From contig LXQJ01000033.1 in assembly GCA_001683895.1 (NCBI GenBank), forward strand, positions 1-44,680: 44,680 nucleotides of DNA, in the 5' to 3' direction. Of this stretch, positions 33,405 to 42,070 are shown piece after piece. Under the pieces are notes generated by a model. That model was given only the letters and a program-made list of their open reading frames with translations. It had not been told where the DNA came from and ran no database searches. Made by a program: the position numbers and the translations under genes. This stretch comes from Luteimonas sp. ANT-B3E (GTDB lineage: Bacteria > Pseudomonadota > Gammaproteobacteria > Xanthomonadales > Xanthomonadaceae). Position 1 is the first letter of the stretch; every line of letters begins with the position of its first letter.

Positions 33405-33941
33405 ATGACCGTCAAGACGCTTGAAGATCTGTTCGTACACGCGCTATCCGACATCTACAGTGCTGAAAAACAGCTGACAAAGGCGCTGCCCAAGCTGGCG
33501 CGGGCCGCGCACAACCCGGCGCTGGCGGAGGCCTTCCGCATGCACCAGGAAGAAACCGAAGGCCAGATCGAACGCATCGACCAGGTGGTCGAAATCCTCG
33601 GTATCAAGCTCAAGCGCATCAAATGCGCCGCCATGGAAGGCCTCGTCGAGGAGGGCGCCGAGGCGATCGAGGAGATCAAGGAGGGTCCGGTGCGCGATGC
33701 GGGACTGATCAACGCCGCGCAGAAGGTCGAGCACTACGAGATCGCCAGCTACGGCACGCTGCGCGCGCTCGGCCGCCAACTGGGCTACGACGCATCGGCG
33801 CTGGAGCTGATCGAGGCCACGCTCGCCGAGGAGAAGGCCACGGATGAAAAGCTCACGCTGCTCGCGGAGCAGGAAGCCAACCCGGAAGCCGCGGAAGAGC
33901 CGGGTCGCCGGGCGCCGGCAAAGAAAACGACCAAGCGCTGA
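33405..33941 (+). CDS. YciF-type ferritin-like protein (DUF892)
   Basis: The start is ATG 33405 (MTVKTLEDLFVHALSDIYSAEKQLTKALPK, the YciE/YciF signature), giving 178 residues. The upstream part of the open frame is excluded because it holds repeats and promoter-like elements. DUF892 proteins are ferritin-like four-helix bundles: glutamates and His in AEFRMHQEET-like and INAAQKVEHYEIASYGTLRAL helices could bind metal. They are stress-induced. The tail after residue 160 is charged and basic (APAKKTTKR). A strong intrinsic terminator follows. Confidence 0.92.
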   Translation: MTVKTLEDLFVHALSDIYSAEKQLTKALPKLARAAHNPALAEAFRMHQEETEGQIERIDQVVEILGIKLKRIKCAAMEGLVEEGAEAIEEIKEGPVRDAGLINAAQKVEHYEIASYGTLRALGRQLGYDASALELIEATLAEEKATDEKLTLLAEQEANPEAAEEPGRRAPAKKTTKR

Positions 33942-33954
33942 GCGTCGCGGGAAT

Positions 33955-33996
33955 GCAAAGGGCCGGACCCCATGCACGGGGGCCGGCCCTTTTTGC
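33955..33996 (+). terminator. Intrinsic terminator after the YciF-type gene, possibly bidirectional
   Basis: GGGCCGG (33960-33966) pairs with CCGGCCC (33983-33989), with an inner CCCC/GGGG stem, followed by TTTTT. On the minus strand the A-rich upstream side gives TTTGC, so it may also end the tmRNA transcript. Confidence 0.85.
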
Positions 33997-34015
33997 GTCG
34001 CCTACCGCTTGAAGA

Positions 34016-34368
34016 TGGTGGAGGTGGGGGGAATCGAACCCCCGTCCGAAGGCACTCCATCCCCGGCACTACATGCTTAGCTCACCGTTGGGTTTCGTCC
34101 CGTGGCAGCACGGCGTGCTAAGCGCACCCCGGGACAAGCCTGTTCTGGTTAAGCCGCGGCTGACAGGCAACCACCGCGGCCGGTTCCGTGATAATGACCC
34201 TACATCCACGAGCACGGGCACAAGTGGGTTCGGGGCTTACGCCTTAAGCGGCGAGAGCGTAGTTGTCGTCGTTGGCAACTAAAGTTTGCAGCTGGATTAA
34301 CGAGGAAAGCGGCCCCCTCGGCATGCGCCAGGCAATTTCGCGACCCCCGTCGAAGCCAATGCACCCCC
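34016..34368 (-). ncRNA. ssrA: Transfer-messenger RNA
   Basis: Minus-strand RNA of about 353 bases. The 5' end reads GGGGGTGCATTGGCTTCGAC and the 3' end GGTTCGATTCCCCCCACCTC followed by CACCA, which fold into the alanine-tRNA-like acceptor and T arm. The resume frame at 34276-34244 encodes ANDDNYALAA and stops at TAA, one residue different from the E. coli tag ANDENYALAA. It rescues stalled ribosomes together with SmpB, encoded 2.6 kb away on the same strand. End positions are by comparison with family ends. Confidence 0.95.
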
Positions 34369-34399
34369 GGGTGGTGTCGTTAAATCGCGCGACCGCTCC

Positions 34400-34427
34400 A
34401 GTATAGGGTCGCGACTCCGCGACGCAA
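34400..34427 (-). promoter_or_regulatory. Sigma-70 promoter of ssrA
   Basis: Minus strand: TTGCGT (34427-34422), 16-base spacer, TATACT (34405-34400). Transcription would start near 34393, giving a leader of about 25 bases that RNase P can remove. Confidence 0.6.
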
Positions 34428-34521
34428 GGCAGGCGGCCCACCACGAGTCGGCCCATTCACGCCCACGCGTGGCACCCGACCGTTGGCAAGGCGTGCAGTG
34501 TCGCCGTTATGCTCCGCAACT

Positions 34522-36909
34522 ATGCCGGCCGGCCCTCCGCGACGACCCAGCTCCCGTCCCGACCCGTCAGCGTCGGCGGCGACGCTACCGGGCGCGTCAC
34601 TCCGCGGTTATTTGCTGTCGGTGCTGGTGCTGCTGGCATCGCTGATGCTGGTGGCGGCGTACGCGCGCCATGCTGGCGACCGAGAGGACGCGCTGGCACA
34701 GGCGGAATTCGTGGCGGAGGCGGGCAGGGCGACGGCGCTTGTCCGGCAGCAGCTTCTGACCTACGAGCTGACGCTACAGGGCGGTGTGTCGCTGTTCGCG
34801 GCGGTCGAGCGGCCGACGCCGGCGCAGTGGCGCAGCTACGTCGACGGGCTGCGGATTGACGCGCGCTTTCCGGCGCTGGTCGGGCTGGGATATGCCGATT
34901 CGCTGGTGCCGTCGCAGCTGCAGGCGCTGCAGCTCTCGCGACGCGCGTCCGGCGAGGGCCTGTTCAGCGTACGGCCGCGCGGCGTGCGCGAGCGCTATGG
35001 TGCGGTGACCTACCTGGAGCCGCGGACACCGGCCAACATCGCGGCTATCGGCTACGACATGTACGCCGAGGTCAGCCGACGCGCGGCGATGGACGCTGCG
35101 CGCGACGACGGCACTGTGCGCATGACTGGCGCCGTGCGGCTGGTGCAGCAGGGGGCGGCCGACTCCGCGCCGGCGGTACTGATGTACGCACCCGTGTACC
35201 GCTCGGGCCTGCGGCCGGACAGCCGCAGCGCGCGCAGCGCGGCCCACCTGGGCTGGGTGTACGTCCCGTTTCGCGCGGGCCACTTCGTCGAGTCCGCGCT
35301 CGACACGCTCCAGCCTTCGGTCGACATCGCCGTGTTCGATGACACCGAGGGGGTCGGCGCGGTCCTGCTGTACGACTCGACGGCGGGTGCGGCAGGCGAC
35401 GGCACAGAGTCGACGCATGCGGCACGGACGCGGGAGATCATCGTGCCGGCCTATGGCAGGCAGTGGCGGTTCCGGTTCACCGAGCGCAGCGCCGACGCGG
35501 CGGCCGGGCTGCAGCGAGTGCAGCGCACGGTCGCGCTGAGCCTCGTGCTGTCGCTACTGCTCTTCGCGGTGACGCTGTCGCTTGCACACACCCAGCGCCA
35601 CGCGCAGCGCCTGGCACTGCAGATGAGCGAGTCGTATCGGCGCAGCGAGCTGCGCTTCCGCAATGCAATGCGGTCCTCGCCGATCGGCAAGGGCCTGCTG
35701 GACGGCGAGGGCCGCATCGTGGAAGCGAACATGGCGCTCGCCGACGTCCTGCGAAGTCCGCCGGAGGAGCTCGTCGGGCAGTCGCTCTGGGCGCTGCTCG
35801 ATGACGGCAGTAAGGACCTCGATGCCGACGGCCGGCTTCGGGTCTCCCGCGTCGGCGTGTATCGCACCAGCCGCCGCCTCCGCCGCGACGGAGAGCTCCG
35901 GTCGCTGCAGCTGACCTACGCCCCGGTTCCGGGGGAGATCGGCCAGGACATCGCGGCGCTGGTGCAGGTCGAGGACATCACTGACCGGATTCGCGCGGAA
36001 GAGGAAGTGCGCGGGCTCAACCGCACGCTGGAGTTGCGCGTGGAGCAGCGCACCGCGGAGCTGATGCGGGCCAACGAGGAGCTGGAATCGTTTGCCTACA
36101 GCGTCTCGCACGACCTGCGTGCGCCGCTGCGCGCGATCGATGGCTTCAGCCGCCTCCTTGGCGAGCGCCATGCCGGCGCGCTGGACGCCGAGGGCCGCGC
36201 CTACATCGGCCGCGTCCGGACGGCGACAGTGCGCATGGGCGAGTTGATCGAAGCGCTGCTCAAGATGTCGCGCCTGACGCGCGGAGACATCCGCGTGGTG
36301 CCGCTGGACATCAGCCGGATGGCGCAGCGGATCGTGGCAGAGCTGAGGGAGCAGGAGCCCGCTCGCCGGGTCTCCGTCGACATCGCGCCAGGGCTGCAGG
36401 CCACCGGTGACGCCAGCCTGGTCGAGAACCTGCTGACCAACCTGCTGGGCAATGCGTGGAAGTTCACGGCGCACACCGCCGATGCGCGCATTGCCCTGAC
36501 TGCGGCTCCCGGGGTCATCGAGTTAGGGCAACCGGCGTTCGCGGTCCGCGACAACGGCGCCGGGTTCGCGCCCGAGTACGTGGGGAAACTGTTCCGCCCA
36601 TTCCAGCGGCTGCACGCACAGCACGAGTACGCAGGCCATGGCATCGGGTTGGCCTCGGTGAAGCGGATCGTCGAGCGGCACGGGGGCGGGATCCGCGCCG
36701 AGGGCCGGCCGGGGGAGGGTGCGCGCTTCACGTTCAGCCTGCCGCCGGCGTCCGGCGAGGAAAGCGCAGAGGCGCAGCGCGGGCCGACGGGGCAGCCCTG
36801 GCCCGGCAGTGCGGGCGACGACGTGCGTATGTCGCCAGGGGACGACGATGCGGCACAGGGCAGGCGGCTACCGGGGAGCGATACGGCGTACGACGAAGCA
36901 TCGGACTGA
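34522..36909 (+). CDS. CHASE-domain sensor histidine kinase
   Basis: The likely start is ATG 34522, giving 795 residues; TTG 34483 and GTG 34498 are alternatives. TM1 (about 28-48), a periplasmic CHASE domain (about 70-290; LVGLGYADSLV, PVYRSG), TM2 (about 335-357), one PAS domain (about 380-490), HisKA with SVSHDLRAPLRAIDGF (H530) and HATPase with NLLGNAWKFT, VRDNGAGF and GHGIGLASVKRIVERHGG. There is no receiver domain, and a low-complexity tail follows. No response regulator is adjacent. Ligand-sensing through CHASE is inferred from family; the ligand is unknown. Confidence 0.92.
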   Translation: MPAGPPRRPSSRPDPSASAATLPGASLRGYLLSVLVLLASLMLVAAYARHAGDREDALAQAEFVAEAGRATALVRQQLLTYELTLQGGVSLFAAVERPTPAQWRSYVDGLRIDARFPALVGLGYADSLVPSQLQALQLSRRASGEGLFSVRPRGVRERYGAVTYLEPRTPANIAAIGYDMYAEVSRRAAMDAARDDGTVRMTGAVRLVQQGAADSAPAVLMYAPVYRSGLRPDSRSARSAAHLGWVYVPFRAGHFVESALDTLQPSVDIAVFDDTEGVGAVLLYDSTAGAAGDGTESTHAARTREIIVPAYGRQWRFRFTERSADAAAGLQRVQRTVALSLVLSLLLFAVTLSLAHTQRHAQRLALQMSESYRRSELRFRNAMRSSPIGKGLLDGEGRIVEANMALADVLRSPPEELVGQSLWALLDDGSKDLDADGRLRVSRVGVYRTSRRLRRDGELRSLQLTYAPVPGEIGQDIAALVQVEDITDRIRAEEEVRGLNRTLELRVEQRTAELMRANEELESFAYSVSHDLRAPLRAIDGFSRLLGERHAGALDAEGRAYIGRVRTATVRMGELIEALLKMSRLTRGDIRVVPLDISRMAQRIVAELREQEPARRVSVDIAPGLQATGDASLVENLLTNLLGNAWKFTAHTADARIALTAAPGVIELGQPAFAVRDNGAGFAPEYVGKLFRPFQRLHAQHEYAGHGIGLASVKRIVERHGGGIRAEGRPGEGARFTFSLPPASGEESAEAQRGPTGQPWPGSAGDDVRMSPGDDDAAQGRRLPGSDTAYDEASD

Positions 36910-36951
36910 CAGTGCTGCCCGGGGCTGCCGCGGGCGCGACGCGTGGTGTGC

Positions 36952-37446
36952 TCAGGCGTTCTTGTTGTGGTGACGCATGATCCGCTGCTTGTCGCGCGCC
37001 CAGTCGCGCTCCTTGGTCGCCTCGCGCTTGTCGTGGCCCTGCTTGCCCTTGGCCAGCGCAAGCTCGGCCTTGACCTTGTTGCCCTTCCAGTACAGCGCCG
37101 TCGGCACCAGCGTGTAGCCATCGCGCTGCACGCGGCCCACCAGCTCGTCGATCTCCCGCCGGTGAAGCAGCAGTTTGCGGGTACGCGTGGCGTCAGCGAC
37201 CACGTGGGTCGAGGCCATGGTCAGCGGGGTGATCTGCGCGCCGAACAGGAAGATCTCGCCGCCGCGGACCACGGCGTAGCTCTCGACGATGTTGGCGCGC
37301 CCGGCACGGATCGCCTTCAGTTCCCATCCCTGCAGCGACAGGCCCGCCTCGACGCGCTCCTCGAGGTGGTAATCGTGGCGCGCGCGCTTGTTCAGCGCGA
37401 TGGTGCCGCCGCCGTTTGCCTTATCCTTGCCGCCCTTCTTGCTCAT
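36952..37446 (-). CDS. smpB: SsrA-binding protein SmpB
   Basis: The 164-residue protein from ATG 37446 shows the SmpB core: [33 protein letters not shown], then [13 protein letters not shown], the [13 protein letters not shown] block and [22 protein letters not shown], and a basic C-terminal tail ([20 protein letters not shown]). It binds tmRNA and the ribosome for trans-translation. The gene is divergent from ratA, the usual smpB-ratA pairing. Length is normal. Confidence 0.97.
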   Translation of the reverse strand: MSKKGGKDKANGGGTIALNKRARHDYHLEERVEAGLSLQGWELKAIRAGRANIVESYAVVRGGEIFLFGAQITPLTMASTHVVADATRTRKLLLHRREIDELVGRVQRDGYTLVPTALYWKGNKVKAELALAKGKQGHDKREATKERDWARDKQRIMRHHNKNA

Positions 37447-37505
37447 CGCCGCTATTGTCGCCCAAGGCGTGCGCGGTGTGGGTACCGCCCGGGATCCCTG
37501 AGTCC

Positions 37506-37937
37506 ATGCCGTCCATCAAGCGCAGCGCCCTTGTCGAACATTCCGCGGAGCGCATGTACGACCTCGTCAACGATATCGCCGCCTACCCTGCGCGGTTCGC
37601 CTGGTGCGACGGCGCCGAGGTGCTTGAGGCCGACGCGGCGCATGTGCTGGCACGACTGGACCTGGGCATTGGCGGCCTGCATACGTGGTTTACCACCAGC
37701 AATACGCTGACCCCTTTCACGCAGATCGACATGGTGCTGCGCGACGGGCCGTTCCGGAGGCTCGAGGGGCACTGGTGCTTCGACGTGCTGGCCGAAGCGG
37801 CCTGCAAGGTGACGCTGACCCTCGATTTCGAACCGCAGAGCCGGCTGCTGACGCCGGCGTTCACGCTCGGGTTCCAGGGGTTGGCCGACCGCATGGTCGA
37901 CGACTTCATCCGGGTCGCCGACCGCGGAGAGGCCTGA
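37506..37937 (+). CDS. ratA: RatA family protein (START/Coq10 domain)
   Basis: The start is ATG 37506, giving 143 residues; the upstream frame overlaps the smpB start and is discarded. The sequence matches RatA/Coq10: [33 protein letters not shown], then TRLLTP-like and [14 protein letters not shown]. It is a START-like lipid-binding fold. E. coli RatA was reported to block 70S formation, while homologues support ubiquinone function. Located next to rnfH and smpB as in most proteobacteria. Confidence 0.92.
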   Translation: MPSIKRSALVEHSAERMYDLVNDIAAYPARFAWCDGAEVLEADAAHVLARLDLGIGGLHTWFTTSNTLTPFTQIDMVLRDGPFRRLEGHWCFDVLAEAACKVTLTLDFEPQSRLLTPAFTLGFQGLADRMVDDFIRVADRGEA

Positions 37938-37940
37938 CCG

Positions 37941-38207
37941 GTGCGGATCGAGGTGATCCGCGCATGGCCGCACCGGCATGAGTCGATGGTCCTGTCACTG
38001 CCTGCAGGGGCCAGTGCCGGGGATGCACTGAAGGCCAGCGGCTTCGGCCTGCCGGACGACGACGCGGGGCTCGCCGTCCATGGTGAGCGCGTCACGGTGG
38101 CTACGGCGCTGAACGACGGGGACCGGCTGGAAGTGCTGCGGCCGCTTGAAACCGATCCGAAGGAATCGCGGCGGCGACGGGCGGCAGGGGCCAAGCGGTC
38201 GCGCTGA
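37941..38207 (+). CDS. rnfH: RnfH family ubiquitin-like protein (RatB)
   Basis: The 88-residue protein starts at GTG 37941, three bases after ratA. It has the RnfH/UPF0125 pattern: IEVIRAWPHRHESMVLSLPAGASAGDALKASG, a VHGERV turn, and ATALNDGDRLEVLRPLETDPKESRRRRA. The fold is beta-grasp. Function is not clear; it is almost always paired with ratA. The C-terminus is strongly basic. Confidence 0.9.
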   Translation: MRIEVIRAWPHRHESMVLSLPAGASAGDALKASGFGLPDDDAGLAVHGERVTVATALNDGDRLEVLRPLETDPKESRRRRAAGAKRSR

Positions 38208-38226
38208 GCGACGGCGCGCAGCGAGG

Positions 38227-38628
38227 TCAGCGGCGAGGGCGGTTGCGTTCGCGAGGCAGGTTGCCGAACTTGCGCATCTGGGCAGCCAGCGCCTCGTTCT
38301 GCTCCGGGAAATACTCGCCGTCCCAGCGCGCCACCGCGTCGCTTTCGAAGAACACCGTGAAGGTCTTGACCTCGGTGCGGTCGCGGCGGCCGACGCGCTG
38401 GGTCGCGGTGTAGTCCCAACGCTGGTGGTGGAACGGGTCGGAAATCGACGGCGTGCCCAGCAGGGTCTGCACCTGCTCGCGGCTCATGCCCACCTGCAGC
38501 TGTTCTGCGCTCGCCGCATCGATCAGATTGCCCTGGTAGACGGGCTGCTTGTAGAGCAGGCCGCAGCCGGAGACAGACAGCGCGACGAGGGAGGTGAGGA
38601 GCAGCTTGCGGACAGCGGTCTGGGGCAT
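38227..38628 (-). CDS. bamE: Outer membrane assembly lipoprotein BamE
   Basis: The start is ATG 38628, giving 133 residues; the upstream extension overlaps fur. Signal and lipobox SVSGC are visible (about residues 18-22). The body has YKQPVYQGNLI, the GMSREQVQTLLGTPSISDPFHHQRWDY signature and FFESDAVARW. BamE is a small lipoprotein of the BAM complex that inserts beta-barrel proteins. It is divergent from fur with about 100 bp between starts, a typical gammaproteobacterial arrangement. The stop lies 19 bp from the convergent rnfH stop. Confidence 0.95.
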   Translation of the reverse strand: MPQTAVRKLLLTSLVALSVSGCGLLYKQPVYQGNLIDAASAEQLQVGMSREQVQTLLGTPSISDPFHHQRWDYTATQRVGRRDRTEVKTFTVFFESDAVARWDGEYFPEQNEALAAQMRKFGNLPRERNRPRR

Positions 38629-38728
38629 GGAGGCGAGCCGGGAAAGGACCGCGCGATGATACACTCCGGCTCCGCCCGAGGCGGCCGCGATGGCGACGCA
38701 CGCTATACGCACAATGAACGGGGGCGGC

Positions 38729-39145
38729 ATGGAATCGCAGGAACTGCGCAGGGCCGGACTGAAGGTGACGCATCCGCGGATGCGCATCCTCGAACTGCTG
38801 GAGCAGAAGTCCGCGCGCCACCACATGAGCGCCGAGGACATCTACCGCCAGCTGCTGGATGGTGGCGACGAGATCGGGCTGGCGACTGTCTACCGGGTGC
38901 TGACCCAGTTCGAGGCCGCGGGGCTGGTGCTAAAGCACAATTTCGAGGGCGGAACAGCGGTTTACGAACTCGACCGTGGCGGCCATCACGACCACATGGT
39001 CGACGTCGACACCGGCAAGATCATCGAGTTCGAGAGCGTCGAGATCGAAAAGCTGCAGCGCGAGATCGCCGAGGCGCACGGCTACCAGCTCGAGGAGCAC
39101 TCGCTGGTGCTGTACGTGCGGCGGCCGACGCCGCGTCGCCCCTGA
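38729..39145 (+). CDS. fur: Ferric uptake regulator Fur
   Basis: The preferred start is ATG 38729 (MESQELRRAGLKVTHPRMRIL), giving 138 residues. Winged helix residues TVYRVLTQFEAAGLV and metal-site residues GGHHDHMVDVDTGKIIEFES and HGYQLEEHSLVLY are present. The protein has no cysteine at all, so the CxxC structural zinc site of E. coli Fur is missing; related gammaproteobacterial Fur proteins also lack it. It represses iron uptake genes when bound to Fe(II). An A/T-rich promoter and possible self-regulation upstream are not clearly resolved. Confidence 0.95.
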   Translation: MESQELRRAGLKVTHPRMRILELLEQKSARHHMSAEDIYRQLLDGGDEIGLATVYRVLTQFEAAGLVLKHNFEGGTAVYELDRGGHHDHMVDVDTGKIIEFESVEIEKLQREIAEAHGYQLEEHSLVLYVRRPTPRRP

Positions 39146-39193
39146 GCAAGGCGCGCACCGCGCAGTAGAGGCCGGTCCGCGCCGCGCGCGACC

Positions 39194-40861
39194 TCAGGCG
39201 GCGCCGGCCAGCAGCTTGCGCGCGGCCGCCCGCGCCTCGTCGCTGACCTCGACGCCACCGAGCATCCGCGCGATCTCCTCCTGCCGCGCGTCGGCGTCCA
39301 GCGCGCTGACCGCGCTCTGGGTCACACCGTCCGAGGCCGCCTTGCTGACCCGGTAGTGCGCATGCCCCTGCGCGGCGACCTGCGGCAGGTGGGTGACACA
39401 CAGCACCTGGCGCTCCGCGCCCAGTGCGCGCAGGCGCCGGCCGACGACCTCCGCGACCGCGCCGCCGATGCCGGAGTCGACCTCGTCGAACACCATCGTC
39501 GGCACCGCATCCAGGCCCAACGCCGCGACCTCGATCGCCAGCGAGATCCGTGACAGCTCGCCGCCCGAGGCCACCTTGCGCAGCGCCCGCGGCGGCTGTC
39601 CGGCGTTGGCCGACACCAGGAACTCGGCGCGCTCCGCGCCCTGCGGGTCAGGCGCATCGGCCGTCACCGGATCCAGCTGCACTTCGAAGCAGCCGCCGCC
39701 CATGCCGAGTTCCTCGATCAAAGCGGTGGTCGCACGCGACAGCGCTTTGGCGGTCTTCGCACGCGCCTTCGACAGCCGCCCCGCGGCGTCGCACCATCCG
39801 GACTGCGCTATGGCGATCTCGGTATCCAGCACCGCCAGCCGCTCGCCGGCGTGTTCCAGCGCGTCGCGTTCGGCGGCCAGCGCGTCGCGGTGGCCGCCAA
39901 GCCCAGCGGGCGTGACCCGGTGTTTGCGGCCCAGCTCGTGCAGACGGCCGAGGCGGCGCTCGACCTCGTCGAACTGGGCCGGATCGACGTCGAGGTCGGC
40001 GCGGATGCGGTCGAGCAGCGCCGCGGCCTCATCAACCTGGATCGCGGCGATGTCGAGCATGGCGTCGACCTCGGCCAGCCGCGGTTCGTGCGCCTGCAGC
40101 CGGCCCAGCGTTCCGCGCAGCCGCTGCAGGACGATCGGCAGTGCGGTTGGCTCGTCGCCCGCCAGCGCAAGCAGGCCTTCGTCGCAGGCCGAGATCAGCC
40201 CGGCGGCGTGCGACTGCCTGCGGTGCGCGGCATCGAGTTCGGCGATCGACTCCGGTTCCAGCGACTCGCGCTCCAGCTCGGTCAGCTGGTGTGCCAGCCA
40301 GTCACGCCGGTCGCTGGCGTTACCGGCGCCCGACAGCTGCTGATGCTCGCGCAGCAGCGACGCCCATTGGGCCGCGGCGTCGCGCACCGCGGCCAGCGGC
40401 GCATCATGGCGCCCGAAGGCGTCCAGCAACGCCAGTTGGCTCGGCCGTGACAGCAGCGCCTGATGCTCGTGCTGGCCATGGATCCCGACCAGCAGGCCGG
40501 CGAGCTCGGCCAGCTGAGACAGCGTCGCCGGGCGGCCGTTGATCCACGCGCGCGAACCGCCGTCGGCGCGCAGCGTGCGCCGCAGCTGGCAGCCATCGCC
40601 ATCGTCGAACTCCTGCGCCTGCAGCCAATCGGCGGCGCGCGGCGCCGTCGCCAGGTCGAACTCGGCGTCGAGTTCGGCGCGGGTGGCGCCGTGGCGGACC
40701 ATGCCGCTGTCGGCGCGCACGCCCGAAAGGAACCCCAGCGCATCGACCAGCAGCGACTTGCCGGCGCCGGTCTCGCCGGAGATGACGGTCATGCCGGTGC
40801 CGAACACGAGTTCGGTCTGGGTCACGACGGCGAAATCCTTGATCGACAGGCGTCTGAGCAT
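39194..40861 (-). CDS. recN: DNA repair protein RecN
   Basis: The start is ATG 40861 (MLRRLSIKDFAVV), giving 555 residues. Walker A GETGAGKS is at about residues 30-37, a long coiled-coil central region follows, then the ABC signature LRKVASGGELSRISLAIE and Walker B PTMVFDEVDSGIGG. RecN is an SMC-like protein for double-strand break repair. The length is normal. No LexA box is clear upstream. Confidence 0.97.
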   Translation of the reverse strand: MLRRLSIKDFAVVTQTELVFGTGMTVISGETGAGKSLLVDALGFLSGVRADSGMVRHGATRAELDAEFDLATAPRAADWLQAQEFDDGDGCQLRRTLRADGGSRAWINGRPATLSQLAELAGLLVGIHGQHEHQALLSRPSQLALLDAFGRHDAPLAAVRDAAAQWASLLREHQQLSGAGNASDRRDWLAHQLTELERESLEPESIAELDAAHRRQSHAAGLISACDEGLLALAGDEPTALPIVLQRLRGTLGRLQAHEPRLAEVDAMLDIAAIQVDEAAALLDRIRADLDVDPAQFDEVERRLGRLHELGRKHRVTPAGLGGHRDALAAERDALEHAGERLAVLDTEIAIAQSGWCDAAGRLSKARAKTAKALSRATTALIEELGMGGGCFEVQLDPVTADAPDPQGAERAEFLVSANAGQPPRALRKVASGGELSRISLAIEVAALGLDAVPTMVFDEVDSGIGGAVAEVVGRRLRALGAERQVLCVTHLPQVAAQGHAHYRVSKAASDGVTQSAVSALDADARQEEIARMLGGVEVSDEARAAARKLLAGAA

Positions 40862-40927
40862 GGGCGCGATTGTGGCGTGGGGCGGGCGAAGGTGCCATCG
40901 ACGCGTCGCGCCGCCTGCGACGCGCTG

Positions 40928-40955
40928 CTTGCGACTTGCGCGGCGCGCCCGTATA
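40928..40955 (+). promoter_or_regulatory. Possible sigma-32 promoter of hrcA
   Basis: CTTGCG, 14 bases, CCCGTATA is close to the heat-shock consensus. It lies so near ATG 40964 that the mRNA would be almost leaderless, so the site is tentative. Confidence 0.35.
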
Positions 40956-40963
40956 CCGCCCGC

Positions 40964-42028
40964 ATGGCCCAACGCTCACGCCGCAGTTCCGACGACCCGC
41001 TGGACCCGCGGGCACGCCAGCTGCTGCGGACGCTGATCGCCCGCCACATCCGCGACGGCGAGCCGGTCGGCTCGCAGACGCTCGCGCGGCACGCGGGCCT
41101 CGACGTCAGCCCGGCGACGATCCGCAACATCCTCGCCGACCTCGAGGAGATCGGCCTGCTGTCGACCCCCCACACGTCGGCGGGGCGGATCCCCACGCCA
41201 CAGGGCTACCGGGTCTTCGTCGACTCGCTGCTGCAGCTGAAGCCGCTGCCGGAGGCCGATGCGGCGCGGCTGCGCAACGAGCTGCCGTCGGGCAGCGGTA
41301 CCCAGAGCCTGCTCGACAGCGCGTCGGAGCTGGTGTCGGCAATGACCCACTTCGTGGGCGTGGTCAGCGTGCCGCGGCGCGAGCAGTTCGCGTTCCGGCA
41401 GATCGATTTCCTGCCGCTGGACGGCCAGCGGGTGATGGCGATCGTGGTCTTCGCCGACAACGAGGTGCAGAACCGCATCGTGCAGACCCGGCGGCCTTAC
41501 GACCCCTCCGAGCTCGAGCGCGTCGCCAACTACCTCAACGCGCACTTCGCCGGCCGCGCGCTGTCGGAGATACGCGCCACGCTGCTGCACGACATGCGCG
41601 CCGCGCGCAGCGAGATGGAGTCGCTGCTGTCGCAGACCGTGGAGCTGGCCGAGCAGGTGCTCGCGCCCGACGGCGACGACATGGTGGTGGCCGGGCAGAC
41701 GAGGCTGATCGGCGTACAGGACCTGTCCGACCTCGACCGGCTGCGCGAGCTGTTCGAGGCGTTCGCGCGCAAGCGGGAGATCCTGCAGCTGCTGGAGCGC
41801 ACGGTGAAGGCGCCTGGCGTGCGCATCTTCATCGGCGAGGAGACCGGGCTGGCGCCGATGGACGGCATGTCGCTGGTGACCGCCCCCTATGGGGCGGGCG
41901 GGCAGGTGCTCGGGGTGCTTGGGGTCATCGGCCCGACGCGGATGGCCTACGACCGGGTGATCCCGGTGGTCCGGGCTGCCGCGGACGTGCTCGGTGCCGC
42001 CTTGAATCCGGACCGCACAGCCCCATAG
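40964..42028 (+). CDS. hrcA: Heat-inducible transcription repressor HrcA
   Basis: The start is ATG 40964, giving 354 residues; the frame upstream is a shadow of recN. It has the N-terminal winged helix (RQLLRTLIARHIRDGEPVGSQTLARHAGLDVSPATIRNILADLEEIGLL followed by PHTSAGRIPTPQGYR) and the C-terminal GAF-like domain with GEE and IGPTRMAYDRVIPVV. HrcA represses chaperone genes at CIRCE elements, but I saw no CIRCE sequence in this window. A sigma-32 promoter for grpE lies inside its last codons. Confidence 0.97.
   Translation: MAQRSRRSSDDPLDPRARQLLRTLIARHIRDGEPVGSQTLARHAGLDVSPATIRNILADLEEIGLLSTPHTSAGRIPTPQGYRVFVDSLLQLKPLPEADAARLRNELPSGSGTQSLLDSASELVSAMTHFVGVVSVPRREQFAFRQIDFLPLDGQRVMAIVVFADNEVQNRIVQTRRPYDPSELERVANYLNAHFAGRALSEIRATLLHDMRAARSEMESLLSQTVELAEQVLAPDGDDMVVAGQTRLIGVQDLSDLDRLRELFEAFARKREILQLLERTVKAPGVRIFIGEETGLAPMDGMSLVTAPYGAGGQVLGVLGVIGPTRMAYDRVIPVVRAAADVLGAALNPDRTAP
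42001..42028 (+). promoter_or_regulatory. Sigma-32 promoter of grpE inside the hrcA 3' end
   Basis: CTTGAA (42001-42006), 14 bases, CCCCATAG (42021-42028): near-perfect heat-shock consensus, 42 bp before grpE. A CCGCACA/TGTGCGG hairpin overlaps it. Confidence 0.75.
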
Positions 42029-42070
42029 GTGTGCGGTCGGCGGCCTGACGCCCGCCATGGATCCCACGCG

